From: Prosthecomicrobium pneumaticum
Lineage (GTDB): Bacteria > Pseudomonadota > Alphaproteobacteria > Rhizobiales > Kaistiaceae
Assembly: GCF_014199915.1 (NCBI RefSeq)
Contig: NZ_JACHOO010000006.1
Location: 186,001-250,000, forward strand
Length of the DNA stretch: 64,000 nucleotides
Direction: 5' to 3'
Shown here in pieces: positions 7,564 through 15,966 of this stretch. Numbering within the stretch: the stretch's first letter is position 1; the number at the start of each line of letters is the position of its first letter. The notes under the pieces were generated by a model. The model was not told the DNA's origin, ran no database searches, and saw nothing but the letters and a program-made list of their open reading frames with translations. The translations under genes were made by a program, and so were the position numbers.

Positions 7564-10236
7564 GTGTCGATACACCCTTTCGTCGACCGGATCGGCCTGC
7601 CGGACCGCCGGTTTTCCGTGCCGCGCCGCGGCTTCGAGCCGATCGAGCGGCCCGCCCTCGTCGAGCGCATCCTGGCCGGCCTGGCCGGCCAGGTGGTGGT
7701 GCTGAAGGCGCCGCCCGGCTTCGGCAAGAGCGAACTGCTCGCCGCGGCCGCCGCGCAGCTCGGCGGCCCGGGCGACCGTGTCGCCTGGCTCACGCTGTCG
7801 GCGGAAGACCGCGAGCCGGAGCGCTTCCTCGACCATCTCGCCGCCGCCTTCGGCCTCGACACGGCGCCGGCGCAGCGGCTCGGCGCCGAGCGGGCGCGGC
7901 AGCTCCTCCTCGCCCGCCTCGCCGCCGAGGGTGGCCGGCTGATCCTGATGCTCGACGGCTTCGAGGCCGCGACCGGCGAGGCCTTCGCGGCTTGCGCCGA
8001 CGCACTCTTCCGCGCCCTGCCGGACAATCTGCGCGTCGTCGTCGCGACGCACCGGCGGCCGGACCTGCCCCTGTCGCGCTTGCGGCTGAAGGGGCTCGTC
8101 ACCGAGATCCTCGCCGACGAGCTCGCCTTCACCCGCGCCGAGATGAAGCAACTGGTCGGTCGCCGGCTGTCCGCCGACGCGTTCGAGGCCTTCGCGGCGC
8201 TGACCGGCGGCTGGCCGGCGCTGGTCGGCCTCGCCTTGCCGCTCCTTGCCGACCCGCAGCAGGGGGAGGCGCGCGCCGCGCTGCTCGCCGGCACGCACCG
8301 GCTCTGGCGCGATTTCGTCGTCGAGGAGGTGGTGCCGCATCTCCCCACCGACATGGGCGAGGCGCTCACCGTCTGCTCGATCCTCACCGAATTCCCCCTC
8401 GATCTCGCCGCCCATCTCTCCGGCGTCGCGGTCGGGCCGCGCTCGCTCGGCGATCTCGAGGATTTCGCGCCGATCATCGTTCCGGTCGCCGGCCAGCCGG
8501 GCTGGCTGCGGCTGCATCCGGTGCTGCGGGCGACTTTCGCGGCGCAGCTCGGCCTGCTTCCCGCCGAGCGCGTCGACGGCCTGCACGCCCGCGCCGCCGG
8601 CTGGTTCGCCGCCCGCGGCCATCTCGAAAAGGCGGTCAGCCACGCCTCGCGCGGCGGCGATTTCGCGCTCGCGGCGGAAGCGATCCGTCAGGCGGGCGGC
8701 GTCAGCCTGTTCATCCGCGCCGGCCACACCGTGCTCGCCCGGCTGATCGAGAACATCCCGACCGATGTGATCTACCGCTCGCCGAGCCTGATGCTCTCCT
8801 ACGCCCTCGTGCTCGCCAAGCAGGGCCGGGTGCAGATGGCGCGCGAACTGATCCTCGAACTGAGGAAGGGCGGCGAGCCCTCGCCCTTCCCCGCCATCCC
8901 CCTCTCCGCGCTCGACCATATCGAGGGGCTGATCGACATCCACAACGACCGCACGCCCGGCGCCGGGGAGATCGCCTGGCTGGAGGCGATGGCGCAGCGC
9001 ATGGGGCCCGGCGAGACCTGGAGCCGCGGCTGGATCTACAACCATCTCTGCATCGCCTATACGGTGCACGGCGATCTCGAGGCGGCGCGCACCAATGCAC
9101 TCAAATCGCTCACCTGCTATCGCGAGGAGAAGGCCTCCTACGGGCAGATCTTCATGCTCATCCATCTCGGCCTCGTCGCCATCCTGTCGGGCCGGCTGAA
9201 CACCGCGGTTCTGTTCGGCGAGGAGGCGGAGGACCTCTGCCGGCGGCATCAGGGCACCGACCGCAATCTCGTCGCGATCGCCCATATCCCGCTCGCCGAG
9301 GCGCTCTATCACCAGGGCGATCTCGCCGCCGCCGAGCGGCTGATGGGGGAGGGCATGCCGCATCTCGCCCGCGGCGAGGGCTGGGTCGACCTGTTCGTGC
9401 GCGGCTATGGCGTGCTCGCCCGCTGCCGGCTCGCCGCCGCCGGCATCGAGGCGGCGCTCGCCGTGACCGACCGCGCCGAGGAGGTCGCCGTCGAGCGGTC
9501 GCTGCCGCGGCTGCGGCTCGCCGTCGAGGTGCTGCGGATCGAGCTTCTGACCCGCGCCGGGCTGATCGATTCCGCGCTCCACCTCGCCGCCCACCTGCCG
9601 CCGATCGAGGACGAGGCGGCCTGGCCGTCCTGGCGGGAGTGGAGCGACGCCGCGGTCGCGCTCGCCCGTATCAAGGTGCGGGCCGGACGCGCGGAGGAGG
9701 CCGCCTCCCTCCTCGACCGCCTCGCGGAGACGAGCCGCCGGCACGGCCGCGGCTTCCATCTCCTCCTCGGCACGGTGGTGGCGGTCGAGGCCGACTGGGC
9801 CGCCGAGCGGCTCGACGCGGCGCGCGCCGCGCTGCAGCGGGCGATCGCGCTCGCCCAGCCACAGGACGCGCTGCAGGTCTTTCTCGACGAGGGCGCGCCG
9901 CTCGCCCAGGCCGTGCGCGGCATCGTCCGCCGCTTCGGCCTGTCCGCCTTCAGCCCGCGCACGGCCGAGTTCATCGGCCGCATCGCCGGCGCCGCGCAGC
10001 ATTGCGGCCCGACCCGGCCCGCCGGCGGGCGCGGCGAGATCCTGAGCGAGCGGGAGAACGAGGTGCTCGAACTGCTCGCCCGCGACGCCACCAACAAGGA
10101 GATCGCCCGCGACCTCGGCGTCAGCGAGGCGACGGTGAAGTTCCATCTGAAAAACCTCTACGCCAAGCTCGGCGTCAGCCGCCGCAGCCTCGCCATCGCC
10201 GTCGCCCGCCGGACGGGGATGCTGCGCGCCGGCTGA
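7564..10236 (+). CDS. LuxR-family transcriptional regulator, MalT-like large ATP-binding type
   Basis: Cytoplasmic transcription activator of the LAL/MalT class, 890 residues. An N-terminal STAND ATPase has Walker [10 protein letters not shown] at about residues 49-57 and a Walker-B-like LILMLDGF near 135. A long helical middle with TPR-like alanine and leucine repeats follows. The C-terminus is a LuxR helix-turn-helix beginning [22 protein letters not shown] and running through [17 protein letters not shown]. Members of this class are switched on by ATP and an inducer. It starts at a GTG, 120 bases after the second DUF917 gene and on the same strand, so it may control the upstream operon; the adjacent chemoreceptors are an alternative target. 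Confidence 0.88.
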   Translation: MSIHPFVDRIGLPDRRFSVPRRGFEPIERPALVERILAGLAGQVVVLKAPPGFGKSELLAAAAAQLGGPGDRVAWLTLSAEDREPERFLDHLAAAFGLDTAPAQRLGAERARQLLLARLAAEGGRLILMLDGFEAATGEAFAACADALFRALPDNLRVVVATHRRPDLPLSRLRLKGLVTEILADELAFTRAEMKQLVGRRLSADAFEAFAALTGGWPALVGLALPLLADPQQGEARAALLAGTHRLWRDFVVEEVVPHLPTDMGEALTVCSILTEFPLDLAAHLSGVAVGPRSLGDLEDFAPIIVPVAGQPGWLRLHPVLRATFAAQLGLLPAERVDGLHARAAGWFAARGHLEKAVSHASRGGDFALAAEAIRQAGGVSLFIRAGHTVLARLIENIPTDVIYRSPSLMLSYALVLAKQGRVQMARELILELRKGGEPSPFPAIPLSALDHIEGLIDIHNDRTPGAGEIAWLEAMAQRMGPGETWSRGWIYNHLCIAYTVHGDLEAARTNALKSLTCYREEKASYGQIFMLIHLGLVAILSGRLNTAVLFGEEAEDLCRRHQGTDRNLVAIAHIPLAEALYHQGDLAAAERLMGEGMPHLARGEGWVDLFVRGYGVLARCRLAAAGIEAALAVTDRAEEVAVERSLPRLRLAVEVLRIELLTRAGLIDSALHLAAHLPPIEDEAAWPSWREWSDAAVALARIKVRAGRAEEAASLLDRLAETSRRHGRGFHLLLGTVVAVEADWAAERLDAARAALQRAIALAQPQDALQVFLDEGAPLAQAVRGIVRRFGLSAFSPRTAEFIGRIAGAAQHCGPTRPAGGRGEILSERENEVLELLARDATNKEIARDLGVSEATVKFHLKNLYAKLGVSRRSLAIAVARRTGMLRAG

Positions 10237-10260
10237 CGGTCGGATCATCCCCTTCCCGCG

Positions 10261-10370
10261 CGACGCCAGCCCCGCGCAAGCCGGACCGGGGATTCCTCGG
10301 TCAACCTTGTCCGGAGGGGCCGTCGGGGCTTCCGCATCCGGGCGTCGCAACATCCGACCGAGGAGTCGTC
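10261..10370 (+). promoter_or_regulatory. Conserved structured leader upstream of chemoreceptor gene (copy 1)
   Basis: The 110 bases before the first chemoreceptor closely match the region before the second one at 12115-12227. Shared blocks are CGACGCCAGCCCCGCGCAAG, GATTCCTCGG and ACCGAGGAGTC, the last being the ribosome site. A stem CCGGAC (10281-10286) / GTCCGG (10309-10314) closes a 22-base loop. In copy 2 the equivalent arms are CCGGGC / GCCTGG with the same loop length, so one pair changes from A-U to G-C and another from G-C to G-U. That pattern supports a real RNA fold. I could not match it to a riboswitch class I know. Confidence 0.5.
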
Positions 10371-11891
10371 GTGTTCAAGAAGATCCCTCTGATGGCGAAG
10401 GTCTCGTCATTCCTGCTCCTGCTCGGCATCGCGGCCGGTGTCGGCATCGTCTTCACCGGAAACCGGATCGCGGGGATCGACGCCGCCTATCGCGAGGCCC
10501 TCGAGGGTCCTGCGCGGGCGACGCTCCTGCTCGCCCGCGCCAACCGGTTCGTCGTCACCTTCTCGCTCAATCTGCATCAGGCACTCGCCTCGCTCACCCC
10601 GGAGGAACGGGAGGCCGCGGTGGCGGCCGAGGCCGAGGCGCTCGACCGGGCGGAGGCCCTGTTCGAGGAAGCCGCCCGCATCGACCCCGTGCACGCCGCC
10701 CGGATCGAGGTTCTGCGGGCCGAACTGGCGCAGATCATCGGAGGCAGCTGCGCCGCGACGCGGGAGCGCGTCAACGGCGCTGCCGATGTGCAGCAGCGGC
10801 TGCTCGCCGGCGAGGAATGGACCCGCTCCTGCACGCCGCTGTTCAGCCGGCTCTCGAAGGAGATCGCGGCCGTCTCGGATACGCAGATCGAGAATCTGCG
10901 GGTCGCGGAAGGCGTTCTCAAGGGCGACACCACGCAGACCGTGATCGTCATCTATGCCTCGCTGTTCGGCGGTCTGGTTCTGATGCTGCTGCTGGCGCTC
11001 GCCGGTGTCCGCTATGGCGTCATCCGGCCGCAGGAGCGGCTGAAGGCGGAACGCGCGGCGATCGCCGCCGATTTCGAGACCAAGATGGGCCTGCTCGCCG
11101 AAGCGCTCGCCAGTTCCTCGAACGAGGTGCAGATGGCGGCCCGCAACCTCTCGGTGAGCGCCGAGGAGACGTCGCGCCAGGCGATCGCGGTGACAGGCGC
11201 GGCGGAAGAGGCGTCCAACAACGTGCAGACCGTCGCCGCCGCGACCGAGGAGCTCACCTCCTCGATCGGCGAGATCGGCGCGCAGGTCTCGCGTGCCGCG
11301 GACATGGCGGTCGACGGCTCGCAGGAGGTCAACCGGACCGCCTCGGACATCCGCGAGCTGTCGGAGGCCGCGGCGAAGATCGGCGAGGTGGTGAAGCTGA
11401 TCACCGACATCGCCGCGCAGACCAATCTCCTCGCGCTCAACGCGACGATCGAGGCGGCCCGCGCCGGCGATGCCGGCCGCGGCTTCGCGGTCGTCGCGCA
11501 GGAGGTCAAGCAGCTCGCCGACCAGACCGCCCGTGCCACGCAGGAGATCGGCCACAAGGTCGCCGATATCCAGAAGGCGACCGGCCGCACCGTCGGTTCG
11601 ATCGAGTCGATCGTCGCGACGATCGCGCAGATCCGCGAGGCGACCGCGATGATCGCCTCCGCGGTGCAGGAGCAGACCGCCGCCACGCACGAGATCGCGA
11701 GCAATGTTCACATGGCGGCGGACGGCACCGGCGCGGTCAACGACAACATCGCCGGCGTCAGCCGGGCGGCCGAGATGACCGGCGCCGCCTCGACCCAGCT
11801 CTCCAGCCTGTCGACGTCGCTCTCCGATCAGGCCGACGAGATGCAGCGCCGGGTCGACGACATCGTCCGCAGCCTGCGCGCGAGCGGCTGA
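10371..11891 (+). CDS. Methyl-accepting chemotaxis protein without HAMP domain
   Basis: Transmembrane chemoreceptor of 506 residues that signals to CheA. TM1 is about residues 11-28, a periplasmic helical sensor follows to about 188, TM2 is about 190-212, and a C-terminal signalling domain contains the hairpin-tip region (residues of [20 protein letters not shown]). The GTG start is preceded by GAGGAG and aligns with the ATG of the neighbouring paralogue. Compared with that paralogue, 60 residues are missing right after TM2 (copy 2 residues 221-280), exactly the HAMP domain and linker; flanking residues align without gaps. The sensor keeps Cys127 and Cys154 at the same positions as the paralogue. 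The reading frame is intact, so this is a variant rather than a pseudogene. Confidence 0.9.
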   Translation: MFKKIPLMAKVSSFLLLLGIAAGVGIVFTGNRIAGIDAAYREALEGPARATLLLARANRFVVTFSLNLHQALASLTPEEREAAVAAEAEALDRAEALFEEAARIDPVHAARIEVLRAELAQIIGGSCAATRERVNGAADVQQRLLAGEEWTRSCTPLFSRLSKEIAAVSDTQIENLRVAEGVLKGDTTQTVIVIYASLFGGLVLMLLLALAGVRYGVIRPQERLKAERAAIAADFETKMGLLAEALASSSNEVQMAARNLSVSAEETSRQAIAVTGAAEEASNNVQTVAAATEELTSSIGEIGAQVSRAADMAVDGSQEVNRTASDIRELSEAAAKIGEVVKLITDIAAQTNLLALNATIEAARAGDAGRGFAVVAQEVKQLADQTARATQEIGHKVADIQKATGRTVGSIESIVATIAQIREATAMIASAVQEQTAATHEIASNVHMAADGTGAVNDNIAGVSRAAEMTGAASTQLSSLSTSLSDQADEMQRRVDDIVRSLRASG

Positions 11892-11977
11892 TCCGCATCG
11901 CCGGCGACCTGCCCTTCACGGTCCCGGAAGCGGCGGGCCGCGCCCGCCGCGCGATCGCACACGTTCGACTGTGACCG

Positions 11978-12001
11978 AAGGCCGGATCCGCTCCGGCCTT
12001 T
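11978..12001 (+). terminator. Intrinsic terminator-like hairpin after first chemoreceptor
   Basis: AAGGCCGGA (11978-11986) pairs perfectly with TCCGGCCTT (11992-12000) across a 5-base loop and is followed by a T. The T-run is short, as is common in GC-rich genomes. It lies 86 bases after the stop of the HAMP-less receptor and before the leader of the second receptor, so the two copies probably have separate transcripts. Confidence 0.65.
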
Positions 12002-12114
12002 CGGCGATTCAGGCGGAGCCGTTCGCAAAGGGACAGCGGCGGGCCCACCGCCTTTCAGCCTGACATTCCTCCGATGCCGAATGCGCCCGCTCGCCTGTCA
12101 CGGCAAGGCGAGCA

Positions 12115-12227
12115 CGACGCCAGCCCCGCGCAAGCCGGGCCATGGATTCCTCGGACAACTTCGCCTGGAAGGGGGCCATGGGGGCTCTGCGGTCCAGGGT
12201 TGCCCACCGTTCCACCGAGGAGTCCTC
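12115..12227 (+). promoter_or_regulatory. Conserved structured leader upstream of chemoreceptor gene (copy 2)
   Basis: Second copy of the leader described at 10261-10370. Stem arms are CCGGGC (12135-12140) and GCCTGG (12163-12168), again enclosing 22 bases. The segment from CGACGC through GCAAGCCGG is nearly identical to copy 1, and the ribosome site block CCGAGGAGTC is retained 5' of the ATG. Conservation of non-coding sequence between copies whose coding parts have clearly diverged suggests function, possibly shared post-transcriptional control of the two receptors. Confidence 0.5.
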
Positions 12228-13928
12228 ATGTTCAAGAACCTGCCCCTGATCGCGAAGATCGCTTCGCTCCTGCTGCTGCTCGGCGTGTTCGCCGCCGGCG
12301 GCGTGCTGTTCGCCGGAACCAAGATGCAGACGATCGACCACGCCTATGGCGAGGCCCTCGAAGGCCCGTCGCGCGCCACGCTCCTGCTCGCTCGTGCGAA
12401 CCGGTTCGTCGTCCAATACGGGCAGGCGGTCTATCGCTCGCTCTCGGCCACCGACGCCGAGGCCAATGCCGCAGCCATTGCGACGCAGGAGGCTGCCATC
12501 GAGCGCTTCGGCAAGATGATCGACGCCGCCGCGGAGCGGCTGCCGGAGGCGAAGCAATCGATCGAAGCGCTCCGCGGCCGCTTCCAGCAGTTCGTCACGG
12601 TGAACTGCGGGGACGTCGTGCAGCGCGCCAACGCATCGACCGACGCGCAGTCGAACCTCAGCATCGCGGCCGAATGGAACGCGAGCTGCATGCCCCTCCT
12701 CGAGACGCTGACGCAGGACATCGCGGCTCTCATCGACGAGAAGGTCGCGGCGCTCGATGCGCTGGAGGACGGCCTCCACGCCGAGACCGCCCGGACCATC
12801 ACGCTCGTCTATTCCCTGCTCTTCGGCGGTCTCGTCGTCGTCCTCGGCATCGCCGTCTTCGCCACCCGCTTCGGCATCGTCAAGCCGATCGACGGCATCC
12901 GGTCGACGCTCGAAAGTCTCGCCAAGAACCAGTTCAATCTCACCATCGCCGGCACCGACCGCAAGGACGAGATCGGCAAGATGGCGGTCGCCGCCGAGGA
13001 ACTGCGCGGCGCGCTCGAGGCCGCCGACCGGGCCCGCGAGGAGGCGCGTCTCGCCGATCTGCGCGCCGCCGAGCGGCTGAAGGAGGAACGTGCGGCGATC
13101 GCTGCCGATTTCGAGACGAAGATGGGCGCGCTCGCCCAGGCGCTCGCCAACTCCTCGAGCGAGGTGTCGCAGGCCGCCCGCAATCTCTCGGCGAGCGCCG
13201 AGGAGACCTCGCGTCAGGCCGTCGCCGTGTCGAGCGCGGCGGAAGAAGCCTCCAACAACGTCCAGACCGTCGCCGCCGCGACCGAGGAGCTCACCTCCTC
13301 GATCGGCGAGATCGGCTCGCAGGTCTCGCGTGCCGCCGACATGGCGGTCGACGGCTCGCAGGAGGTCAACCGCACCGCGTCCGACATCCGTGAGCTCTCC
13401 GAGGCCGCCGCGAAGATCGGCGAGGTGGTGAAGCTCATCACCGACATCGCCTCGCAGACGAACCTCCTCGCGCTCAACGCGACGATCGAGGCGGCCCGCG
13501 CCGGCGATGCCGGCAAGGGCTTCGCGGTGGTCGCCCAGGAGGTCAAGCAGCTCGCCGAGCAGACCGCGCGGGCGACGCAGGAGATCGGCCACAAGGTCGC
13601 CGACATCCAGAAGGCGACCGGGCGCACCGTCGGTTCGATCGAGACGATCGTCGGCACCATCTCGCAGATCCGCGAGGCGACCGCGATGATCGCCTCGGCG
13701 GTCGAAGAGCAGACCGCGACCACCCGCGAGATCGCCGCCAACACCAATATGGCGGCGGACGGCACCGGGGCGGTCAACGACAACATCGCCGGTGTCGGCC
13801 GCGCGGCCGAGATGACCGGCGCCGCCTCGACGCAGCTGTCGAGCCTGTCGAGCTCGCTTTCCGATCAGGCGGACGAGATGCAGCGCCGGGTCGACGAGAT
13901 CGTCCGCAGCCTGCGCGCCAGCGGCTGA
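12228..13928 (+). CDS. Methyl-accepting chemotaxis protein (HAMP-containing paralogue)
   Basis: Chemoreceptor of 566 residues with the full layout: TM1 (about 11-28), periplasmic four-helix-type sensor (30-188), TM2 (about 191-212), HAMP beginning after [14 protein letters not shown] (about 219-270), a charged linker, and the C-terminal methyl-accepting domain. That domain is almost identical to the preceding receptor over its last 280 residues. Both sensors share [16 protein letters not shown] and two cysteines 27 residues apart (127 and 154) with a Trp four residues before the second. The ligand is unknown. ATG 12228 is preceded by GAGGAG. The frame is open upstream but the true start is fixed by alignment with the paralogue. 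No CheA, CheW or CheR is in the window. Confidence 0.93.
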   Translation: MFKNLPLIAKIASLLLLLGVFAAGGVLFAGTKMQTIDHAYGEALEGPSRATLLLARANRFVVQYGQAVYRSLSATDAEANAAAIATQEAAIERFGKMIDAAAERLPEAKQSIEALRGRFQQFVTVNCGDVVQRANASTDAQSNLSIAAEWNASCMPLLETLTQDIAALIDEKVAALDALEDGLHAETARTITLVYSLLFGGLVVVLGIAVFATRFGIVKPIDGIRSTLESLAKNQFNLTIAGTDRKDEIGKMAVAAEELRGALEAADRAREEARLADLRAAERLKEERAAIAADFETKMGALAQALANSSSEVSQAARNLSASAEETSRQAVAVSSAAEEASNNVQTVAAATEELTSSIGEIGSQVSRAADMAVDGSQEVNRTASDIRELSEAAAKIGEVVKLITDIASQTNLLALNATIEAARAGDAGKGFAVVAQEVKQLAEQTARATQEIGHKVADIQKATGRTVGSIETIVGTISQIREATAMIASAVEEQTATTREIAANTNMAADGTGAVNDNIAGVGRAAEMTGAASTQLSSLSSSLSDQADEMQRRVDEIVRSLRASG

Positions 13929-13944
13929 GACGAGGCGACCATAC

Positions 13945-13986
13945 GGCCCGGCCGCCCCTCCGATCGGACGGGCGGCCGGGCCTTTT
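13945..13986 (+). terminator. Rho-independent terminator after second chemoreceptor
   Basis: GGCCCGGCCGCCC (13945-13957) and GGGCGGCCGGGCC (13970-13982) form a 13-pair stem with a 12-base loop, followed directly by TTTT. It begins 17 bases after the receptor stop codon. This is the best intrinsic terminator in the window. Confidence 0.85.
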
Positions 13987-14091
13987 CGTGTCGCGGCCGC
14001 CGGCACTGCCGCACGGAACCGGGGCGGCAAAGCCGAGTTGAGGCGGCATGATGCCGAAAACAGCCCTCCGTCCGGCTGCCGGGTACGTCCG

Positions 14092-14550
14092 ATGACGTCC
14101 ACCGGCCGGGCGGCTTCGCCTCTCGCCGGCTTGCGCGTGCTGCTCGTCGAGGACGATTTCCTGATCGCCATGGAACTCGAGGACGCGGTGGTCGACTTCG
14201 ACTGCACCGTGGTCGGACCCTATGGACGCCTCGGGGAGGCGCTCGAGGCGGTGGCGCACGAGGCGATCGACGGCGCGGTCGTCGATCTCAACCTGCGCGG
14301 CGAGTCCTCTCTCCCGCTGATCGAGCGGCTGCAGGCGGCCGGCGTGCCGGTGATCGTCAGCAGCGGCTATGTCGAACTGCCGACGCTGCAGGAGCAGCTC
14401 GCCGTCCTGCCCAAGCTCCCCAAGCCGCTCGACGCCGAGCGGCTGCGCGGGCTGATGGTCGAGCATTTCCGCGGCACCGCGAAGGCCGGCGCCGACGGGG
14501 CGGCGGTCAGACCGCCGTCACGAAGCGAAGCCGGCAGACGACGCCCGTAG
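14092..14550 (+). CDS. Stand-alone response regulator receiver
   Basis: Single receiver domain of 152 residues with no output domain. The acidic pocket is in LRVLLVEDDFLIAMELED, the phosphoacceptor Asp is in GAVVDLNLRGE, and the conserved Lys is in LPKLPKPLDAERL. The pattern VEDDFLIAMELED together with VVDLNLRGESSLPL is typical of receivers that partner HWE or HisKA_2 kinases. The frame extends to a TTG at 14038, but ATG 14092 starts just before the domain. Its 3' end overlaps by 44 bases, tail to tail, the receiver-HWE kinase gene on the other strand, which is its likely partner. Confidence 0.85.
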   Translation: MTSTGRAASPLAGLRVLLVEDDFLIAMELEDAVVDFDCTVVGPYGRLGEALEAVAHEAIDGAVVDLNLRGESSLPLIERLQAAGVPVIVSSGYVELPTLQEQLAVLPKLPKPLDAERLRGLMVEHFRGTAKAGADGAAVRPPSRSEAGRRRP

Positions 14551-15520
14551 GCGCAAAGTCGAGATCGGCCGTGCCGTCGAGTTCGTAGCGGATGCTGCGG
14601 TCGACCAGCGTGCTGCCGAAGCCCGCCCGCGTCGGCGGCGCCACTTCGGGTCCGCCGCTCTCGCGCCAGACGAGATCGACCATCGGCCGGCCGCCGCTCT
14701 CGTCGAGCGTCCAGGAGACGTCGACCCGGCCGTTCGCCGACGACAGCGCGCCATATTTCATCGCATTGGTGACGAGTTCGTGCAGGATCAGGCTGAGCGC
14801 GAGCGCCGCCTTCGGCGCCAGCGGAACGCGGGGTCCGGAAAGGCCGATCGTCCGCTCGCCGTCGCGGCGGAACGGGTCGAGCGTGCGCTCGAGGATCTGC
14901 CGCAGGCTCGTGTCGCCCCAGTTCGCCTCGAAGAGCAGCGCATGGGCCTCGGCGAGGGCGCGCAGCCGGCTGATCAACGCCTCCTCGTATTCGGCCACCG
15001 AGCCGCTGCCGCGCGCCGTCCGGCGGGCGATCGACATCACCATGGCGAGCGTGTTCTTCACCCGGTGGCTCAGTTCGGCGACGAGCAGTTCGAGCTGGCG
15101 CTCCGCCCGCCGGCGCTCCTCCCGCTCGCGCGTCTCGGCGAGCGCCCGTTCGATCGCCGCCGGCAGCCGGATCAGCCGCTGCTTCAGCACATAGTCGGTG
15201 GCGCCGCGGCGGAAGGAATCGATCGCGATCTCCTCGCCGAGCACGCCGGAGACGAAGATGAAGGGCGTGTCGGGGGCCGCCGCCTTGGCGAGATCGAGCG
15301 CCATCATGCCGTCGAAGCCGGGCAGCGAGTAGTCGGAGAGGATGACGTCGAAACCGCCGGCTTCGAGCGCGGCGGCGTAGTCCGCCCGGCCGGTCGCCCG
15401 CACGATGTCCGGCGCCGGCACGAGGCGGTCGAGATGCGCCGCGATGAGATCGGCGTCGAGCGGGCTGTCCTCGAGGAGCAGGATGCGGGGCGGCGCCTGC
15501 GGCACGGAGGGGCGGCTCAT
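14507..15520 (-). CDS. Receiver-HWE histidine kinase hybrid
   Basis: Cytoplasmic signalling protein of 337 residues. The N-terminal receiver (about 11-130) has phosphoacceptor Asp63 in LSDYSLPGFDG. A coiled linker (about 128-148) leads to an HWE-type transmitter: phospho-His152 in ELSHRVKNTLAMV, an N-box HELVTNAMKYGALS with the diagnostic His247, and the WxE motif as WRE at 285-287. Input-by-receiver kinases of this kind are driven by phosphotransfer from an upstream kinase. The ATG overlaps the stop of the Rcp1-like receiver gene (ATGA), and the frame open far upstream is not used. It is third in the operon phytochrome, receiver, receiver-kinase. Confidence 0.9.
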   Translation of the reverse strand: MSRPSVPQAPPRILLLEDSPLDADLIAAHLDRLVPAPDIVRATGRADYAAALEAGGFDVILSDYSLPGFDGMMALDLAKAAAPDTPFIFVSGVLGEEIAIDSFRRGATDYVLKQRLIRLPAAIERALAETREREERRRAERQLELLVAELSHRVKNTLAMVMSIARRTARGSGSVAEYEEALISRLRALAEAHALLFEANWGDTSLRQILERTLDPFRRDGERTIGLSGPRVPLAPKAALALSLILHELVTNAMKYGALSSANGRVDVSWTLDESGGRPMVDLVWRESGGPEVAPPTRAGFGSTLVDRSIRYELDGTADLDFAPTGVVCRLRFVTAV

Positions 15521-15966
15521 CGCAGTCGGTAACGCGGCGGCGGCTCGTTGAGCAGCGCCCAGAACACGCCGAGGTCCTGGATCGCCTTGAAGAACTCGCT
15601 GAACTGCACCGGCTTGACGACGAAGGCGTTGACGCCGAGTTCGTAGCTGCGGACGAGATCCTGCTCCTCGCGCGAGGAGGTCAGCATGACGACCGGCACG
15701 TGCCGCAGCGCCGGGTCGCCCTTGACCTTCTGCAGCACTTCGAGGCCGTCGATCTTGGGCAGTTTGAGGTCGAGCAGGACGACGGTCGGGTCGCCCTCGG
15801 CGCGGCCGGCGAACGGACCGCGCAGATAGAGATAGTCGAGCGCTTCCTCGCCGTCGCGGGCGACGACGATGTCGTTGGCGAGCTGGCATTTTTCGAGCGC
15901 CGCGAGCGTCAGTTCGAGATCGCGGGGACTGTCTTCGACCAGGAGGATCGGACGGAGTTCGGACAT
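15517..15966 (-). CDS. Rcp1-like response regulator
   Basis: Single receiver of 149 residues. The acidic pair is in ILLVEDSPRD, phosphoacceptor Asp66 is in VVLLDLKLPKIDG, and the Lys is in AFVVKPVQFSEF. The extended loop before the Asp (YLRGPFAGRAEGDP) and the C-terminal DLGVFWALLNEPPP are characteristic of receivers paired with phytochrome kinases (Rcp1 family). The start ATG overlaps the phytochrome stop TAA by one base, and its stop overlaps the next gene's ATG, so all three genes are translationally coupled. It probably accepts phosphate from the phytochrome. Confidence 0.92.
   Translation of the reverse strand: MSELRPILLVEDSPRDLELTLAALEKCQLANDIVVARDGEEALDYLYLRGPFAGRAEGDPTVVLLDLKLPKIDGLEVLQKVKGDPALRHVPVVMLTSSREEQDLVRSYELGVNAFVVKPVQFSEFFKAIQDLGVFWALLNEPPPRYRLR

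Noticed and set aside
10261-10370. Known c-di-GMP (GEMM) riboswitch before the receptor
   Set aside because: The GCGCAAGCC segment is superficially similar, but the first half of the GEMM core and its tetraloop-receptor pairing could not be found in either copy.
10371-11891. HAMP-less receptor as a pseudogene
   Set aside because: The frame is intact, all other domains are complete and the deletion is a multiple of three.
12081-13928. Longer start for the second chemoreceptor at 12081
   Set aside because: The extra 49 residues translate the conserved leader, lack a ribosome site and would place the first membrane helix internally. Alignment with copy 1 and GAGGAG before 12228 fix the shorter start.
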